Source: Breoghania sp. | GTDB lineage: Bacteria > Pseudomonadota > Alphaproteobacteria > Rhizobiales > Stappiaceae | NCBI RefSeq assembly: GCF_963674635.1 | Contig: NZ_OY771475.1 | Coordinates: 2,108,001-2,172,000, forward strand | DNA length: 64,000 nt | Reading direction: 5' to 3' | Part shown: in pieces, positions 1 to 9,655 of the stretch | Numbering within the stretch: position 1 is the first letter of the stretch | Layout of the letters: the number at the start of each line of letters is the position of its first letter | The notes under the pieces: model-generated | Database searches by the model: none | Seen by the model: the letters and a program-made list of their open reading frames with translations, nothing else | What the model was told of the DNA's origin: nothing | Made by a program: the position numbers and the translations under genes

Positions 1-536
1 GTGATGACACCGGCCGCCTCGGCGCGAAGGGTCGTATCGGAGAGATCGCTCTGCGCGGAGGAGACCTGCGCTTGCGCGGCATCGAGCGAGCCTTGCGCAG
101 TTTTCAGAACGCGTTCGGCCTCGTCATAGTCGCTGCGGGTTGTGAACCCTCGCGCCAGAAGCGATTTCTGCCGCTCAAAGGCGGCCCTGGCGGTATTCAG
201 TTGCGCTTCTGCGGCAGACACGGACGCCTCGGCCGCGACCACGTCGGCCTCCTGCTCGGTCGGATCGACGCGCGCGAGCACCTGTCCCTTTTCCACATGC
301 GCGCCCACATCCACACGAACGTCCAGAACGCGACCGCCGACCTCGAAAGACAATGCCACTTCGTTGCGCGCTTCGATCTCGCCGGTGAGGGTGAAAAGCT
401 TGCGGTAGGGCTCCATTTCCACGGTGACGGTTTCGACGCGCTGGGCGGGCTCCTTGCTCACCGCGCTGTCTTCCCGGCCGCATCCGCCAAGCAGCAACAG
501 CCCCGTTGCCGCCAGCACGAGCGCACAGGCGCGCAT
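1..536 (-). CDS. RND efflux periplasmic adaptor (MFP/HlyD), partial
   Basis: Membrane-fusion subunit of a resistance-nodulation-division efflux pump, which would link an inner-membrane pump to an outer-membrane channel. The gene runs off the left edge, so only the first 178 residues are visible. The N-terminus is a lipoprotein signal with a lipobox ending LLGGC. It is followed by a beta-barrel/lipoyl-like stretch (EIEARNEVALSFEVGGRV, then VDVGAHVEKGQVLARVD) and an Ala/Gln-rich alpha-hairpin, the usual MFP order. The ATG at 536 is used; an in-frame GTG at 554 would add six residues and is also possible. The pump gene itself would lie beyond the window. Confidence 0.85.
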   Translation of the reverse strand, partial: MRACALVLAATGLLLLGGCGREDSAVSKEPAQRVETVTVEMEPYRKLFTLTGEIEARNEVALSFEVGGRVLDVRVDVGAHVEKGQVLARVDPTEQEADVVAAEASVSAAEAQLNTARAAFERQKSLLARGFTTRSDYDEAERVLKTAQGSLDAAQAQVSSAQSDLSDTTLRAEAAGVI

Positions 537-844
537 GCGGGTGTGCCTTCGCACCCCCCCCGCGCTTTCGCACGGGCGGCTCAAGAGCACACTCCCGAGC
601 AGATCTCGAAGAATGACAGGCTGTTCATTGCGGCAAAACTCACGACGCGAATGATGCGCGGTGCCGCCCGGATACGCCCCGGCCAGCCCGCGACCGACTT
701 CAGTTAAACGCCCAAAGCCCTTTGTAGTTCAACCGCGTTTTCACCAAAAAGTTGTCATCAACGGGCTGTGCTCCCACGATGGACCTGCGCCGGGCCTGAG
801 ACATTCCATCGCTCTTGCGTCAAAACCTCACAGCCGCTCAGCCC

Positions 845-1288
845 TTAGGTGAGCACCAAAATCTCTTCCAGAGCGCCCCTCAAACCGGGATCCAGCGGCA
901 GCGGCTTTCGGCTTGAACGCTCCACATAGACATGGATGAAAAAGCCTTCCGCGCTGGCTGTATCCTCGTCATTGCGAAAGAGCCCGACCTCGTAGCGCAC
1001 CGAGGAGGTGCCCATATGCGCAACCCGGATGCCCGCGGTGATCACGTCGGGAAAGGCCATTTCCGCGAAATAACGGCAGCCGGTTTCCACCACCAGCCCG
1101 ACGCGCGCGCCGCCGTGAATATCGAGCACACCCTGCTCGATCAGCCAGCCGTTCACCGCCGTGTCGAAAAGCGAATAATGGACCACGTTGTTCATGTGGC
1201 CGTAAATGTCGTTGTCCATCCAGCGGGTCTGGATGGTTCGAAAGGCGCGATAGGCGGCGCGCGCGGAGGGTTTCGGGCGCGGGCTCAT
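845..1288 (-). CDS. acyl-CoA thioesterase, 4HBT/YbgC hot-dog family
   Basis: Hydrolyses an acyl-CoA thioester; the acyl chain is unknown. The 147-residue length fits a single hot-dog domain. The motif TRWMDNDIYGHMNNVVH near residues 22-38 matches the 4-hydroxybenzoyl-CoA thioesterase active site, with its Asp and the following HMNN. The ATG at 1288 is preferred because AAGGGG lies a suitable distance upstream; an ATG at 1306 has no such site. It is followed on the same strand, about 300 bases on, by the efflux adaptor gene, and preceded by a beta-oxidation enzyme, which suggests fatty-acid turnover as its context. Confidence 0.85.
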   Translation of the reverse strand: MSPRPKPSARAAYRAFRTIQTRWMDNDIYGHMNNVVHYSLFDTAVNGWLIEQGVLDIHGGARVGLVVETGCRYFAEMAFPDVITAGIRVAHMGTSSVRYEVGLFRNDEDTASAEGFFIHVYVERSSRKPLPLDPGLRGALEEILVLT

Positions 1289-1431
1289 GTCCGCCCCTTC
1301 CGACATGCACTCGCGAACATGCGCGCGGGCTTTCGCGCGCGCCGGTCATTCCCCAACATCGTGTCTTCCCCCTCCCAGACAAGCCGCCCTCTCCCGTCCC
1401 TTAGCAGCGGACGGGAGAGAAGGGCGCATCG

Positions 1432-3498
1432 CTACAGGTCTTCCGCCTCTTTCAGCACCGCCTCCAGATTGGCGGCAGGCTCGATGCCGTGGCCTGAAGC
1501 ATCCGCCATGGCGGCAACGCTTTCAAGGAACGCCTCGCGCGGTTGGGCTGCCGCCCAATGCAGCGGGCCGCCCTTGAGTTTCGGAAAGCCGTAGCCATTG
1601 ACCAGCACGATATCGACATCGGAGGCGCGCGCGGCGATCCCCTCGCCCAACAACAGCGCTGCCTCGTTGACGATGGCCGCCATGATGCGGGAGATGATCT
1701 CATCCGCGGTGAATGTGCGCGGCTCGATGCCCTTGCGGGCCATCTCCTTCGCGATCACCTCTTCCGTCTTCGGGTCGGGCACCGGCTTGCCGGAGGCATA
1801 GTCGTACCAGCCGCTTCCGGTCTTGCGGCCGAAGCGCTCCATCTCGCACAACACGTCCGGGATCTCGACATAGCGGGCCTTGGGATCGCGGGTGGGCGCA
1901 AGGCGCTTGCGGCGGGCCCAGGCGATGTCGAGACCGGCCAGATCGTAGACCTTGAAGAAGCCCATCGCGAAACCGAAGTCTTCGATGGCCGCATCGATCT
2001 CCCAGGGAAGCGCGCCTTCCTCGATCAGGAACTCCGCCTGCTGGCGATAGGCGGCAAAGACCCGGTTGCCGATAAAGCCCTCGCCGACCTTGGCGACCAC
2101 CGGCAGCTTGCGGATGCGTTTGGCCAGCGCGACCAGTGTGGCCAGCACTTTGCCAGTCGTCGCCTCCGCGTCAATCACTTCCACCAGCCGCATGACATTG
2201 GCCGGGTTGAAGAAATGCAGCCCCGCCACGCGGCCCGGCAGCTTCGTCGCCGCCGCGATCTCGTCGATGTCGAGATAGGAGGTGTTGGTCGCGAGGATCG
2301 CATCGTCGCGCAGGATCTGATCGAGTTGGCCGAAGAGCGCCTTCTTGGCCTCCATGTCCTCGATGATCGCCTCCACCACGAGATCGCAATCGGCCATGGC
2401 CTCAAGCTCTGCGGGAAGCAGGCGCTCCATGAGGGCCGCAGCGGAAGCAATGCGCCCGCGCGCGGCCAGATCCTGCGCAGCCGTTTCCAGCGCCTTCATG
2501 GCGGTGGCCAGGAAGGTGGCGTCGCGCTCGGCGATGCGCACGGAGAGCCCCGCCTGCGCGAAGGCAAGCGCAATGCCCTGCCCCATGCGCCCGCCGCCAA
2601 CAATGCCGACGGTTTCCACCCTGCCCGGTTCAACACCTTCGGGCATTTTGGTTGCCGCGCGTTCTGCGAAGAAGAGGTGACGCAAGGCGCGCGATTGCGG
2701 GCCGCGGCGAATGCGCAGGCTCGTTTCGCGTTCGGCGGCCAGCGCCTCACCTACCGGCAGGGTCTGCGCCTGACGAACCGCCTCGATGGCTTCGGCAACA
2801 GCAAGCGAACCGCGCCCCTTCTTGAGGGCAGCCGCCTTGGCGGCCTCCACCGCCTGCCGCTCGCCCGGGAGGGCGGGCAGTTCGCGCAGGATGCGCTTTT
2901 GACCGTCCATCTTCTCAAGATGGGCAATCGCGGCCTCCACCACGTCACCCTCGGCGATCGCGTCGATCATGCCGAGTTCCAGCGCCTCCGCCGATTTGAC
3001 CCGGTGACCGGAGGTGACCAGTTCGATGGCGCGAACCTCCCCCACAAGACGCGAGACACGCACACCGCCGCCGGACCCGGGAATGAGGCCGAGGGTGGTT
3101 TCCGGCAGGCCCACGACAGCGCGCGGACCGGCGACGCGGGCATCGCAGCCCAAAGCCAGTTCATAGCCGCCGCCAAGCGCTGCGCCTTCCATGGCGGCGA
3201 CCACCGGAACGGGCAATGCCTCGATCTTCGCGATGATGTCCGGCAGATGCGGAGGAACGGCGGGCGCGTCGAACTCCCGGATATCAGCCCCGCCGACGAA
3301 ATTGCCCCCCGCACCGGTCAGGATCACACCGGCAAGACGCGCAGGCTCCAGGCCTTCCAGAGCCCCCATGAGGGCCGTGCGCATGGCGGTGGAGCCGGCG
3401 TTGACGGGCGGAAAGTCGATGGTGAGCACCGCGATTTCGCCCGTGGCGGCGGTGCGGTGGGCGACGTGAACAGTGTCCGTGTTTTTCTCGTTGGACAT
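1432..3498 (-). CDS. bifunctional enoyl-CoA hydratase / 3-hydroxyacyl-CoA dehydrogenase (FadB/FadJ type)
   Basis: Two steps of beta-oxidation in one 688-residue cytoplasmic protein: hydration of enoyl-CoA and NAD-dependent oxidation of the 3-hydroxyacyl-CoA. The N-terminal crotonase domain shows the oxyanion-hole segments GGNFVGGADIREF and EGAALGGGYELALGCD and an ETTLGLIPGSGG catalytic region. A Rossmann motif GGGRMGQGIALAFAQAG opens the dehydrogenase domain near residue 300, and a C-terminal dehydrogenase domain follows. The ATG at 3498 is chosen; the frame extends ten codons upstream only to a TTG. The thiolase partner is not next to it. The thioesterase downstream may share its transcript. 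Confidence 0.93.
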   Translation of the reverse strand: MSNEKNTDTVHVAHRTAATGEIAVLTIDFPPVNAGSTAMRTALMGALEGLEPARLAGVILTGAGGNFVGGADIREFDAPAVPPHLPDIIAKIEALPVPVVAAMEGAALGGGYELALGCDARVAGPRAVVGLPETTLGLIPGSGGGVRVSRLVGEVRAIELVTSGHRVKSAEALELGMIDAIAEGDVVEAAIAHLEKMDGQKRILRELPALPGERQAVEAAKAAALKKGRGSLAVAEAIEAVRQAQTLPVGEALAAERETSLRIRRGPQSRALRHLFFAERAATKMPEGVEPGRVETVGIVGGGRMGQGIALAFAQAGLSVRIAERDATFLATAMKALETAAQDLAARGRIASAAALMERLLPAELEAMADCDLVVEAIIEDMEAKKALFGQLDQILRDDAILATNTSYLDIDEIAAATKLPGRVAGLHFFNPANVMRLVEVIDAEATTGKVLATLVALAKRIRKLPVVAKVGEGFIGNRVFAAYRQQAEFLIEEGALPWEIDAAIEDFGFAMGFFKVYDLAGLDIAWARRKRLAPTRDPKARYVEIPDVLCEMERFGRKTGSGWYDYASGKPVPDPKTEEVIAKEMARKGIEPRTFTADEIISRIMAAIVNEAALLLGEGIAARASDVDIVLVNGYGFPKLKGGPLHWAAAQPREAFLESVAAMADASGHGIEPAANLEAVLKEAEDL

Positions 3499-3554
3499 GC
3501 GGATTCCCGTTTCTTGTCTTTTGTTCAAAGTCGTTCAGAGCGGTGACGCCGGTG

Positions 3555-5168
3555 TCAGCCGCGATTGTCTTCAAGGATCATTTTCGACGCCTTGTCGGCG
3601 ATCATGATGGTGGGCGAGTTGGTGTTGCCGGAGGTGATGGTGGGCATGATGGAGGCATCCGCCACACGAAGGCCCTCCACGCCGAAAACGCGCAGCCGTT
3701 CATCGACGACCGCGCCCGGATCGGAGGCGAGCCCCATCTTCGCGGTGCCGACAGGGTGAAAGATGGTCGTGCCGATATCGCCTGCGGCCTTGGCCAGAGA
3801 GGCATCGTCTTCCCCGACCGATGGACCGGGCAGATATTCCTGCGGATTGAAGGCAGAAAGCGCCGGAGCGGCGGTGATTTTGCGCGCGATGCGAAGCGAG
3901 CGCGCAGCAACCTCGCGGTCGCGCTCGTGAGAAAGGTAGTTGGGCGCGATTTCCGGGGCAGCATCCAGCTCCGGCGTCGTGATGCGGATATGGCCCCGGC
4001 TTTCGGGGCGCAGATTGCACACGCTGGTGGTGAAAGCGGGGAACCTGTGCAGCGGTTCGCCGAACTTGTCGAGCGAGAGCGGCTGAACGTGGAATTGCAG
4101 GTCGGCGCGGTCCACATCGTCGCCGGAGCGGGTGAAGATGCCGAGCTGCGAGGGCGCCATGGTGAGCGGACCGGAGCGGTTCACCGCATATTCGACCCCC
4201 ATCCACGCCCGTCGGAAGAGGTTGTGATAGGTCTCGTTGAGCGTACGCACCCCGGAGACCTTGTAGATCATGCGAAGCTGGAGGTGATCCTGAAGGTTCG
4301 CGCCGACGCCCTTCCTGTCGGCCACCACCGGAATGCCAAGCGAGGAGAGATGCGCGCCATCACCGATGCCGGAACGCTGGAGGATCTGCACCGAGCCGAT
4401 GGAACCGGAAGAAAGCACCACCTCACGCTTCGCGGTGGCAGACCGGCGCACTCCGTCCTGTATCCACTCCACACCGGTGACGCGATTGCCCTCAAACGTC
4501 AGCTTGTCGACCGAGCAACCCGTTTCAAGGGTGAGGTTCGGGCGGTTCAGGACGGGCTTCAGGAAGCCGCGAGCCGCAGACCAGCGCACACCGCGGCGCT
4601 GGTTGACCTGGAAATAGGACGCCCCTTCATTGTCGCCGCTGTTAAAGTCGGCAATGTCCGGCACACCGCATTCGATCGCCGCATCGCGGTAACGGTCGAG
4701 AATGTCCCAGCGCACGCGCGGGGCTTCCACACGCCATTCGCCGCCAGAGCCGTGAATGTCGCTCGATCCGAGGAAATGATCCTCGTGAGCCTTGAAGATG
4801 GGAAGAACATCCTCCCAGCCCCAGCCATTGAGGCCGAGCTGACGCCAATGGTCATAATCACCCGCCTGACCGCGAATATAGATCATGGCGTTGATGGCCG
4901 ACGACCCGCCAATGACCTTGCCGCGCGGATAGATGAGGGACCGCCCGTTGAGGCCGGGCTCGGCGCGGGTCTTGAAACACCAGTCGGACCGCGGATTGCC
5001 AATGGCGAATAGATAGCCAACGGGAATGTGGAACCAGATCCAGTTGTCCTTGCCGCCCGCTTCCAGCACGAGCACCCGGTTTGATGGATCCGCCGACAGG
5101 CGGTTGGCCAGCACCGATCCGGCAGAGCCGGATCCCACAACAATATAGTCGTACGTCTCCCGCGCCAT
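3555..5168 (-). CDS. GMC-family FAD oxidoreductase (choline dehydrogenase-like)
   Basis: Flavoenzyme oxidising an alcohol to an aldehyde; the substrate is unknown. The first residues YDYIVVGSGSAGSVLANRL form the FAD-binding Rossmann fold. The GMC signatures PRGKVIGGSSAINAMIYIRG and the C-terminal HPVGTAKMG and SGNTNSPT (active-site His/Asn region) are all present. At 537 residues it has the normal length. The ATG at 5168 follows GGGGAGGGC at good spacing; an upstream ATG at 5225 lacks a ribosome site. It precedes the beta-oxidation gene on the same strand with a 56-base gap, so the two may be cotranscribed. Choline dehydrogenase proper is possible but not shown. Confidence 0.9.
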   Translation of the reverse strand: MARETYDYIVVGSGSAGSVLANRLSADPSNRVLVLEAGGKDNWIWFHIPVGYLFAIGNPRSDWCFKTRAEPGLNGRSLIYPRGKVIGGSSAINAMIYIRGQAGDYDHWRQLGLNGWGWEDVLPIFKAHEDHFLGSSDIHGSGGEWRVEAPRVRWDILDRYRDAAIECGVPDIADFNSGDNEGASYFQVNQRRGVRWSAARGFLKPVLNRPNLTLETGCSVDKLTFEGNRVTGVEWIQDGVRRSATAKREVVLSSGSIGSVQILQRSGIGDGAHLSSLGIPVVADRKGVGANLQDHLQLRMIYKVSGVRTLNETYHNLFRRAWMGVEYAVNRSGPLTMAPSQLGIFTRSGDDVDRADLQFHVQPLSLDKFGEPLHRFPAFTTSVCNLRPESRGHIRITTPELDAAPEIAPNYLSHERDREVAARSLRIARKITAAPALSAFNPQEYLPGPSVGEDDASLAKAAGDIGTTIFHPVGTAKMGLASDPGAVVDERLRVFGVEGLRVADASIMPTITSGNTNSPTIMIADKASKMILEDNRG

Positions 5169-5305
5169 GAGCGCCCTCCCCTTTAACGCCCTCTCCCTGA
5201 GCGTGTAGTCAAAAGGGTTGAGCATTGCCGCGCCGCAACGTCAAGCGCGCGATGGTTGTCACCGGGAAGAAGTTGACGCTCGGCCCAGACGGGCAAGCGG
5301 TTCGC

Positions 5306-5968
5306 TCAGAAGGGACAGGGGTCCCGGAAGGTCATTTCCGCCCCGCCTTGCGGGTGGCGCAAGGTCAGGGTTTCGGCGTGGAGCTGGAGGCGTGGCGCTG
5401 CTGCGAAGGCCGCGTCGTCGGCATAAATGGCGTCGCCCAGAATGGCGTGCCCCAGATCGGCCATGTGAACGCGCAGCTGATGCGAGCGGCCCGTTTCGGG
5501 GAACAGGCGAACACGGGTCACGCCATCCTCGCGCGCCTCCACCTTCCAGCGGGTGAGCGCCGGGCGACCCAGCTCGAAATCGATCATCTGACGCGGTCGG
5601 TTCGGCCAGTCGCAGCGCATGGGCTTGTCGATCACCCCCTCGTCCTCCATCACCTCGCCCCAGACACGGGCGACATAGGTCTTGGAGAGTTTGCGGCGTT
5701 CGAACTGAAGACCAAGATGACGGTGGCTGGCGCGATTTCGCGCAAAAACCATGACGCCGGAGGTCGGGCAATCGAGCCGGTGGACCAATGTGGCTTCGGG
5801 GTAAAGCCCATTCAGCCGGGAGATCATGCAATCGGCGTGATCCGCCGCCTTGCCCGGCACGGACAGCAGCCCGGACGGTTTCGCTGCTACGAGGATGTCG
5901 GCATCCTCGTGCAGGATCGTCAAAGGCCCCGCGGGCGGGTCGTATGTGAAGGGACGCTGGTCGGGCAT
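5306..5968 (-). CDS. RluA-family RNA pseudouridine synthase
   Basis: Isomerises uridine to pseudouridine in rRNA or tRNA. The catalytic motif HRLDCPTSGVMVFAR is complete, including the invariant Asp. It is preceded by an ILHEDADILVAAKPSGLLSVPG beta-strand region and followed by a GRSHQLRVHMADLGHAILGD signature, both typical of RluA. The 220-residue length, without an N-terminal S4 domain, resembles RluA itself (23S U746 and tRNA U32) more than RluC or RluD. The exact target cannot be read from the sequence. It stands alone, followed by the GMC oxidoreductase. Confidence 0.9.
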   Translation of the reverse strand: MPDQRPFTYDPPAGPLTILHEDADILVAAKPSGLLSVPGKAADHADCMISRLNGLYPEATLVHRLDCPTSGVMVFARNRASHRHLGLQFERRKLSKTYVARVWGEVMEDEGVIDKPMRCDWPNRPRQMIDFELGRPALTRWKVEAREDGVTRVRLFPETGRSHQLRVHMADLGHAILGDAIYADDAAFAAAPRLQLHAETLTLRHPQGGAEMTFRDPCPF

Positions 5969-6736
5969 GGGGACATGCCGATATCAGCCCCCGGCGGGCA
6001 GGTCAATTTGGGGAAGGCCGTTCGCCCCTGCGATGGTGAAAAGGCCGGAACGGACCGCAGCTTTCAAAAATGCGGCCCGCCCCGAAAGTGGGGGAACGAA
6101 CATGGAGGAATTGAGCCCCAAGCCTTCTCGGGAATACCAAGCAAAGGGCCACGTTTTCCGTAAACCGGCTCTAATGGGAGCGAGAACCGGCGACGAAATG
6201 CCGGGATTTAAAACGATTCATACTCACGGAAGAACTGTAAATAATAATATATTTTTCACAATATACATGATCCCGACACTATACTTGCACTTATTCATTA
6301 AAATATATTTCTGCCAGACAACCCCTAAACCCACTATTTTTATGAGCTATTTCCGGGATTGCCCTCCGGACAGACATTGAAACCACTGCCTACCGACGAA
6401 TACGAAGCTAACACGGGCCAATCGATATTTCTATATATGGTTGTAACTATTTTTGCCTATTTCGAGCAAGATTCAAAAATTAAGCAGCTCAAGTATTTGA
6501 TCCAGAAATCTATTCAGATGGAATGGCGCAGTATGTTACCCACGAAAATACAACCTATACGTGCATTTTCTTGATCCAGGGAAGTCATTACCGGAAAAGT
6601 CTGACGGGCATGTGACAAGGATGGTGCCGGAGCCAACGCAATTCGACCGGCACACAGCTCCCGGACTTGCAAGACCGGCTCGGGAGCGCACATCACAATG
6701 CGCGCGCCCCTGCCATTTTTTCTCGCCGCTAACGGA
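5969..6736. other. gene-free gap with AT-rich core
   Basis: No convincing gene is seen. The middle (about 6230-6600) is strikingly AT-rich, with runs such as aataatatatttttcacaat, unlike the GC-rich flanks. Open frames across it lack ribosome sites and recognisable motifs. It may be a decayed insertion. The promoter of the RluA gene should lie just above 5968. Confidence 0.6.
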
Positions 6737-7903
6737 TCAAAGCGTCCCGGACATCGCCGCATCGAAGATGGCGCGCGCGCCTTCGACGGTCAGTTCCACC
6801 GGGTTGCCGCCCGCGGTCGGATCGACGACAGCCATTTCCGCAATCAGATCCGCCTTGTCGCTGTTGAGGCCGAGTTCGGCGAGCGTGTGGGGGATGGCGA
6901 GATTGCTGCGCATTTCCATGACCCAGTCAAGGAAACCATCGAAGCCGGGCTTGGGCAATTCGAGGAACGCCGACAAACGCCCCATCTTCGCCTCGATGGC
7001 CGCCCGGTTCTGCATCAACACATAGGGCATGAAGACCGCATTGGTCAGGCCGTGATGGGTGTTGTAGATCGCGCCGACGGGGTGGGAGAGCGAATGGATG
7101 GCGCCCAGCCCCTTCTGGAAGGCGGTGGCGCCCATGGCAGCCGCCGACATCATGTGCGCGCGGGCTTCGATATCGGTTCCGTCCGCATAGGCGCGCGGCA
7201 GGGCTTCCTTGACCAGGCGCATGCCTTCCAAAGCGATGCCTTCCGACATCGGGTGATAGGAGGGCGCACAATAGGCCTCAAGGCAGTGGGCGAGCGCATC
7301 CATGCCGGTGCCCGCTGTAATGGCCGGCGGCATGCCAACAGTGAGCTCCGGATCGCAGATCACAACCTTGGGCAGCATGAGCGGGTGGAAGATGACCTTC
7401 TTGGTGTGGGTCTCCTCGTTGGAGATCACACCCGCGCGCCCCACTTCGGAACCGGTGCCCGCTGTCGTCGGCACGGCAACGATGGGGGCGATGCCGTCTG
7501 GATCGGCGCGTTTCCACCAGTCGCCCACATCCTCGAAATCCCAGATCGGGCGGGTCTGGCCCGTCATGAAGGCGATGCACTTGCCCGCATCGAGTGCAGA
7601 CCCACCGCCAAAGGCGATCACGCCGTCATGCCCGCCCGCCTTGTAGGCTTCTACGCCCGCCGCGACATTGGCGGAAACGGGGTTGGGTTGCACATCTGAG
7701 AAAAGCTGCGCCTCCATGCCTTCCCTCTTCAGCACATCCATCGCGGCGGCTGTGATCGGCAGACCGGCAAGGCCGGGATCGGTGACAAAGAGCGGGCGCG
7801 AAAAGCCCGCAGATTTCGCCGCGCGGGCAAGCTCGCTGATGCGGCCTGCGCCGAAACGGATGGAGGTGGGGTAGGACCAGTTTGCAGTGGGCGATGTCGT
7901 CAT
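6737..7903 (-). CDS. iron-containing alcohol dehydrogenase (type III)
   Basis: NAD(P)-dependent oxidation of an alcohol, or reduction of an aldehyde, by a 388-residue Fe-ADH. Visible are the nucleotide-binding GGGSALDAGK, the PTTAGTGSEVGRAGVI segment, and the metal-ligand region DALAHCLEAYCAPSYHPMSEG followed by HSLSHPVGAIYNTHHG, which carries the family histidines. The ATG at 7903 is preferred over an upstream TTG. It lies head-to-tail with an aldehyde dehydrogenase gene 100 bases away on the same strand, so the pair could convert an alcohol to an acid in two steps. The substrate is unknown. Confidence 0.92.
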   Translation of the reverse strand: MTTSPTANWSYPTSIRFGAGRISELARAAKSAGFSRPLFVTDPGLAGLPITAAAMDVLKREGMEAQLFSDVQPNPVSANVAAGVEAYKAGGHDGVIAFGGGSALDAGKCIAFMTGQTRPIWDFEDVGDWWKRADPDGIAPIVAVPTTAGTGSEVGRAGVISNEETHTKKVIFHPLMLPKVVICDPELTVGMPPAITAGTGMDALAHCLEAYCAPSYHPMSEGIALEGMRLVKEALPRAYADGTDIEARAHMMSAAAMGATAFQKGLGAIHSLSHPVGAIYNTHHGLTNAVFMPYVLMQNRAAIEAKMGRLSAFLELPKPGFDGFLDWVMEMRSNLAIPHTLAELGLNSDKADLIAEMAVVDPTAGGNPVELTVEGARAIFDAAMSGTL

Positions 7904-8006
7904 GATGGACCCATGGCTGTGACACAAAGAGGAGGCTGTGACAGGAGGGAAGACGCGGCCCGCCGTGGCGGACCGCGCTTCGGATCGTGCTTGCGGCGCG
8001 CCGCGA

Positions 8007-9395
8007 TCAGAGCACCGTTTTCAGGTGGTAGGATTTCGGCCGCGTCAGATGCTCGTAGCCGATGGAGGACAGCGCCCCGCCCTTGCCGGTGTCCTTGACG
8101 CCGGTCCACACCAACCCCGGATCGACATAATCGCAGCGGTTCATGAAGACCGTCCCGGTTTCCACCCGGTCACCGATGGCGGCAGCAGCCTCCGCATCCG
8201 AGGTCCAGATGGAGGCCGTCAGCCCATAGGGGCTGTCATTCATCAAGGGCAGCGCATCCTCGTCGCCATGCACCTTCATGATGCCGACGACGGGTCCGAA
8301 GCTCTCCTCGCGCATCACCGACATCTGGTGATCGACATGGGTGAGCACCTGCGGCGCGATATAGGGCGAGCCGGGCTTGTCGAGATCATATTTCGAGGTG
8401 TCGATCATCGCCTTGGCGCCCTTGCGAAGGGCCTCGCCGGTCTGTTCGCGCACCCAGTCGGCAAAGCGCGCCTGCGCCATGGGCCCGAGCGTCGTCGCCT
8501 CCTCCAGCGGGTTGCCCAGCACATACTGGTTGGTCAGCTCCACGAAACCGTCGACGAAGCGGTCATAGACGCTTTCATGGACATAGATCCGCTCGATGCC
8601 GCAGCAGCACTGGCCGGAATTGAAGAAAGCGCCGTCCACGAGATTGGCGATGGCGTAGTCGAGATCGGCATCGGCGCGGACCAGGGCCGGGTCCTTGCCG
8701 CCAAGCTCAAGCCCCATGGTGGCGAAGGTGCCTGCCGCCGCGCGCTCGATGGCGCGGCCACCGGCGACCGAGCCGGTGAAGTTGATGTGGTCGATATCGC
8801 CGGAGCCAAGCAAAGCCTCCGTCTGGCCATGCGAGAGAACGATGTTCTGGAAGAGGCCCTTGGGCAGGCCCGCCGCGTCGAACGCCTTCTGGAAGCGTTC
8901 ACCGACCAGCAGGGTCTGGGCGGCGTGTTTCAGGATCACCGCATTGCCCGCCATCAGCGCCGGGATGATGGTATTGATGGCCGTCAGGAAGGGATAGTTC
9001 CAGGGCGCAATGACGAGGACGAGGCCCACAGGCACGCGCTTCACATAGCGGGTGAACCCGGTTTTCGGCGCGGGCACGACGTCCTTCAGCGCGGTCTCGG
9101 CAAGTTCGACCATGTAGCGCGCGCGCTCTTCCACGCCGCCCATTTCGCCGCCGTAACGCACCGGACGGCCCATCTGCCAGGCAAGCTCGGGCACGATTTC
9201 CTCGCCCATGGCCAGAAGCGCCTCAAGGGCTGCCAGGCACAGCTTGCCGCGCTCAGCGATGGAGACATGCGCCCAATCGGCCTGCGCCGCCTTTCCGGCG
9301 GCGATCGCGCCGGCGATCTCGCCGGTCGTGGCCAGGGGGCGCTCAATATAGATCGAGCCATCGACGGGAGAGACGAGTTTCACGGTTTCCGACAT
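8007..9395 (-). CDS. NAD(P)-dependent aldehyde dehydrogenase
   Basis: Oxidises an aldehyde to a carboxylate. At 462 residues it is a full-length ALDH. The Asn-containing segment APWNYPF, the glutamate motif LELGGKDPALV and the catalytic cysteine region NSGQCCCGIERI are intact, as is the late EESFGPVVGI motif. The sequence resembles succinate-semialdehyde and aldehyde dehydrogenases generally, so the substrate is open. It lies upstream of the Fe-ADH gene and downstream of the glutamine-synthetase-family gene, all on the minus strand, which favours a shared catabolic route for a gamma-glutamylated amino alcohol or amine. Confidence 0.92.
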   Translation of the reverse strand: MSETVKLVSPVDGSIYIERPLATTGEIAGAIAAGKAAQADWAHVSIAERGKLCLAALEALLAMGEEIVPELAWQMGRPVRYGGEMGGVEERARYMVELAETALKDVVPAPKTGFTRYVKRVPVGLVLVIAPWNYPFLTAINTIIPALMAGNAVILKHAAQTLLVGERFQKAFDAAGLPKGLFQNIVLSHGQTEALLGSGDIDHINFTGSVAGGRAIERAAAGTFATMGLELGGKDPALVRADADLDYAIANLVDGAFFNSGQCCCGIERIYVHESVYDRFVDGFVELTNQYVLGNPLEEATTLGPMAQARFADWVREQTGEALRKGAKAMIDTSKYDLDKPGSPYIAPQVLTHVDHQMSVMREESFGPVVGIMKVHGDEDALPLMNDSPYGLTASIWTSDAEAAAAIGDRVETGTVFMNRCDYVDPGLVWTGVKDTGKGGALSSIGYEHLTRPKSYHLKTVL

Positions 9396-9474
9396 GTCAG
9401 GTTCCAGAGTTGATCGGCTTTGCGCCGGTAATCGTCATTTGCAGTTCGAAAGGAGGGGGCGGACTTCCCCGAGC

Positions 9475-9609
9475 GGCCCATCCTTCGAGACGACCGCTTG
9501 CGCGGTCTCCTCAGGATGACGTTGGCGGGTGGAGTTGGTTCCTCAAAGGCCAGCAACACACTCAGCGTCATCCTGAGGAGGCCCGAAGGGCCGTCTCGAA
9601 GGATGGGCC
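9475..9609. repeat. composite palindromic intergenic element, copy A
   Basis: Two inverted copies of a hairpin-bearing unit. The left arm (9475-9521) begins GGCCCATCCTTCGAGACG and ends with CTCCTCAGGATGACG; the right arm (9566-9609) is the reverse, beginning CGTCATCCTGAGGAGG. Each arm can fold by itself around a short variable loop. The same element occurs at 27748-27897 and 48291-48420. It resembles the REP/BIME-type elements common between genes in alphaproteobacteria. Confidence 0.9.
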
Positions 9610-9655
9610 AGACGGCACGAACTCCCTGCCGCCTCCCCCATCGTCAGATCCCCAC

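Noticed and set aside
1543..3546. Long plus-strand frame opposite the beta-oxidation gene
   Set aside because: Antisense shadow; no family features, while the minus frame has intact crotonase and dehydrogenase motifs.
6230..6600. Small open frames in the AT-rich gap
   Set aside because: No ribosome sites, no motifs, and codon use follows base composition only.
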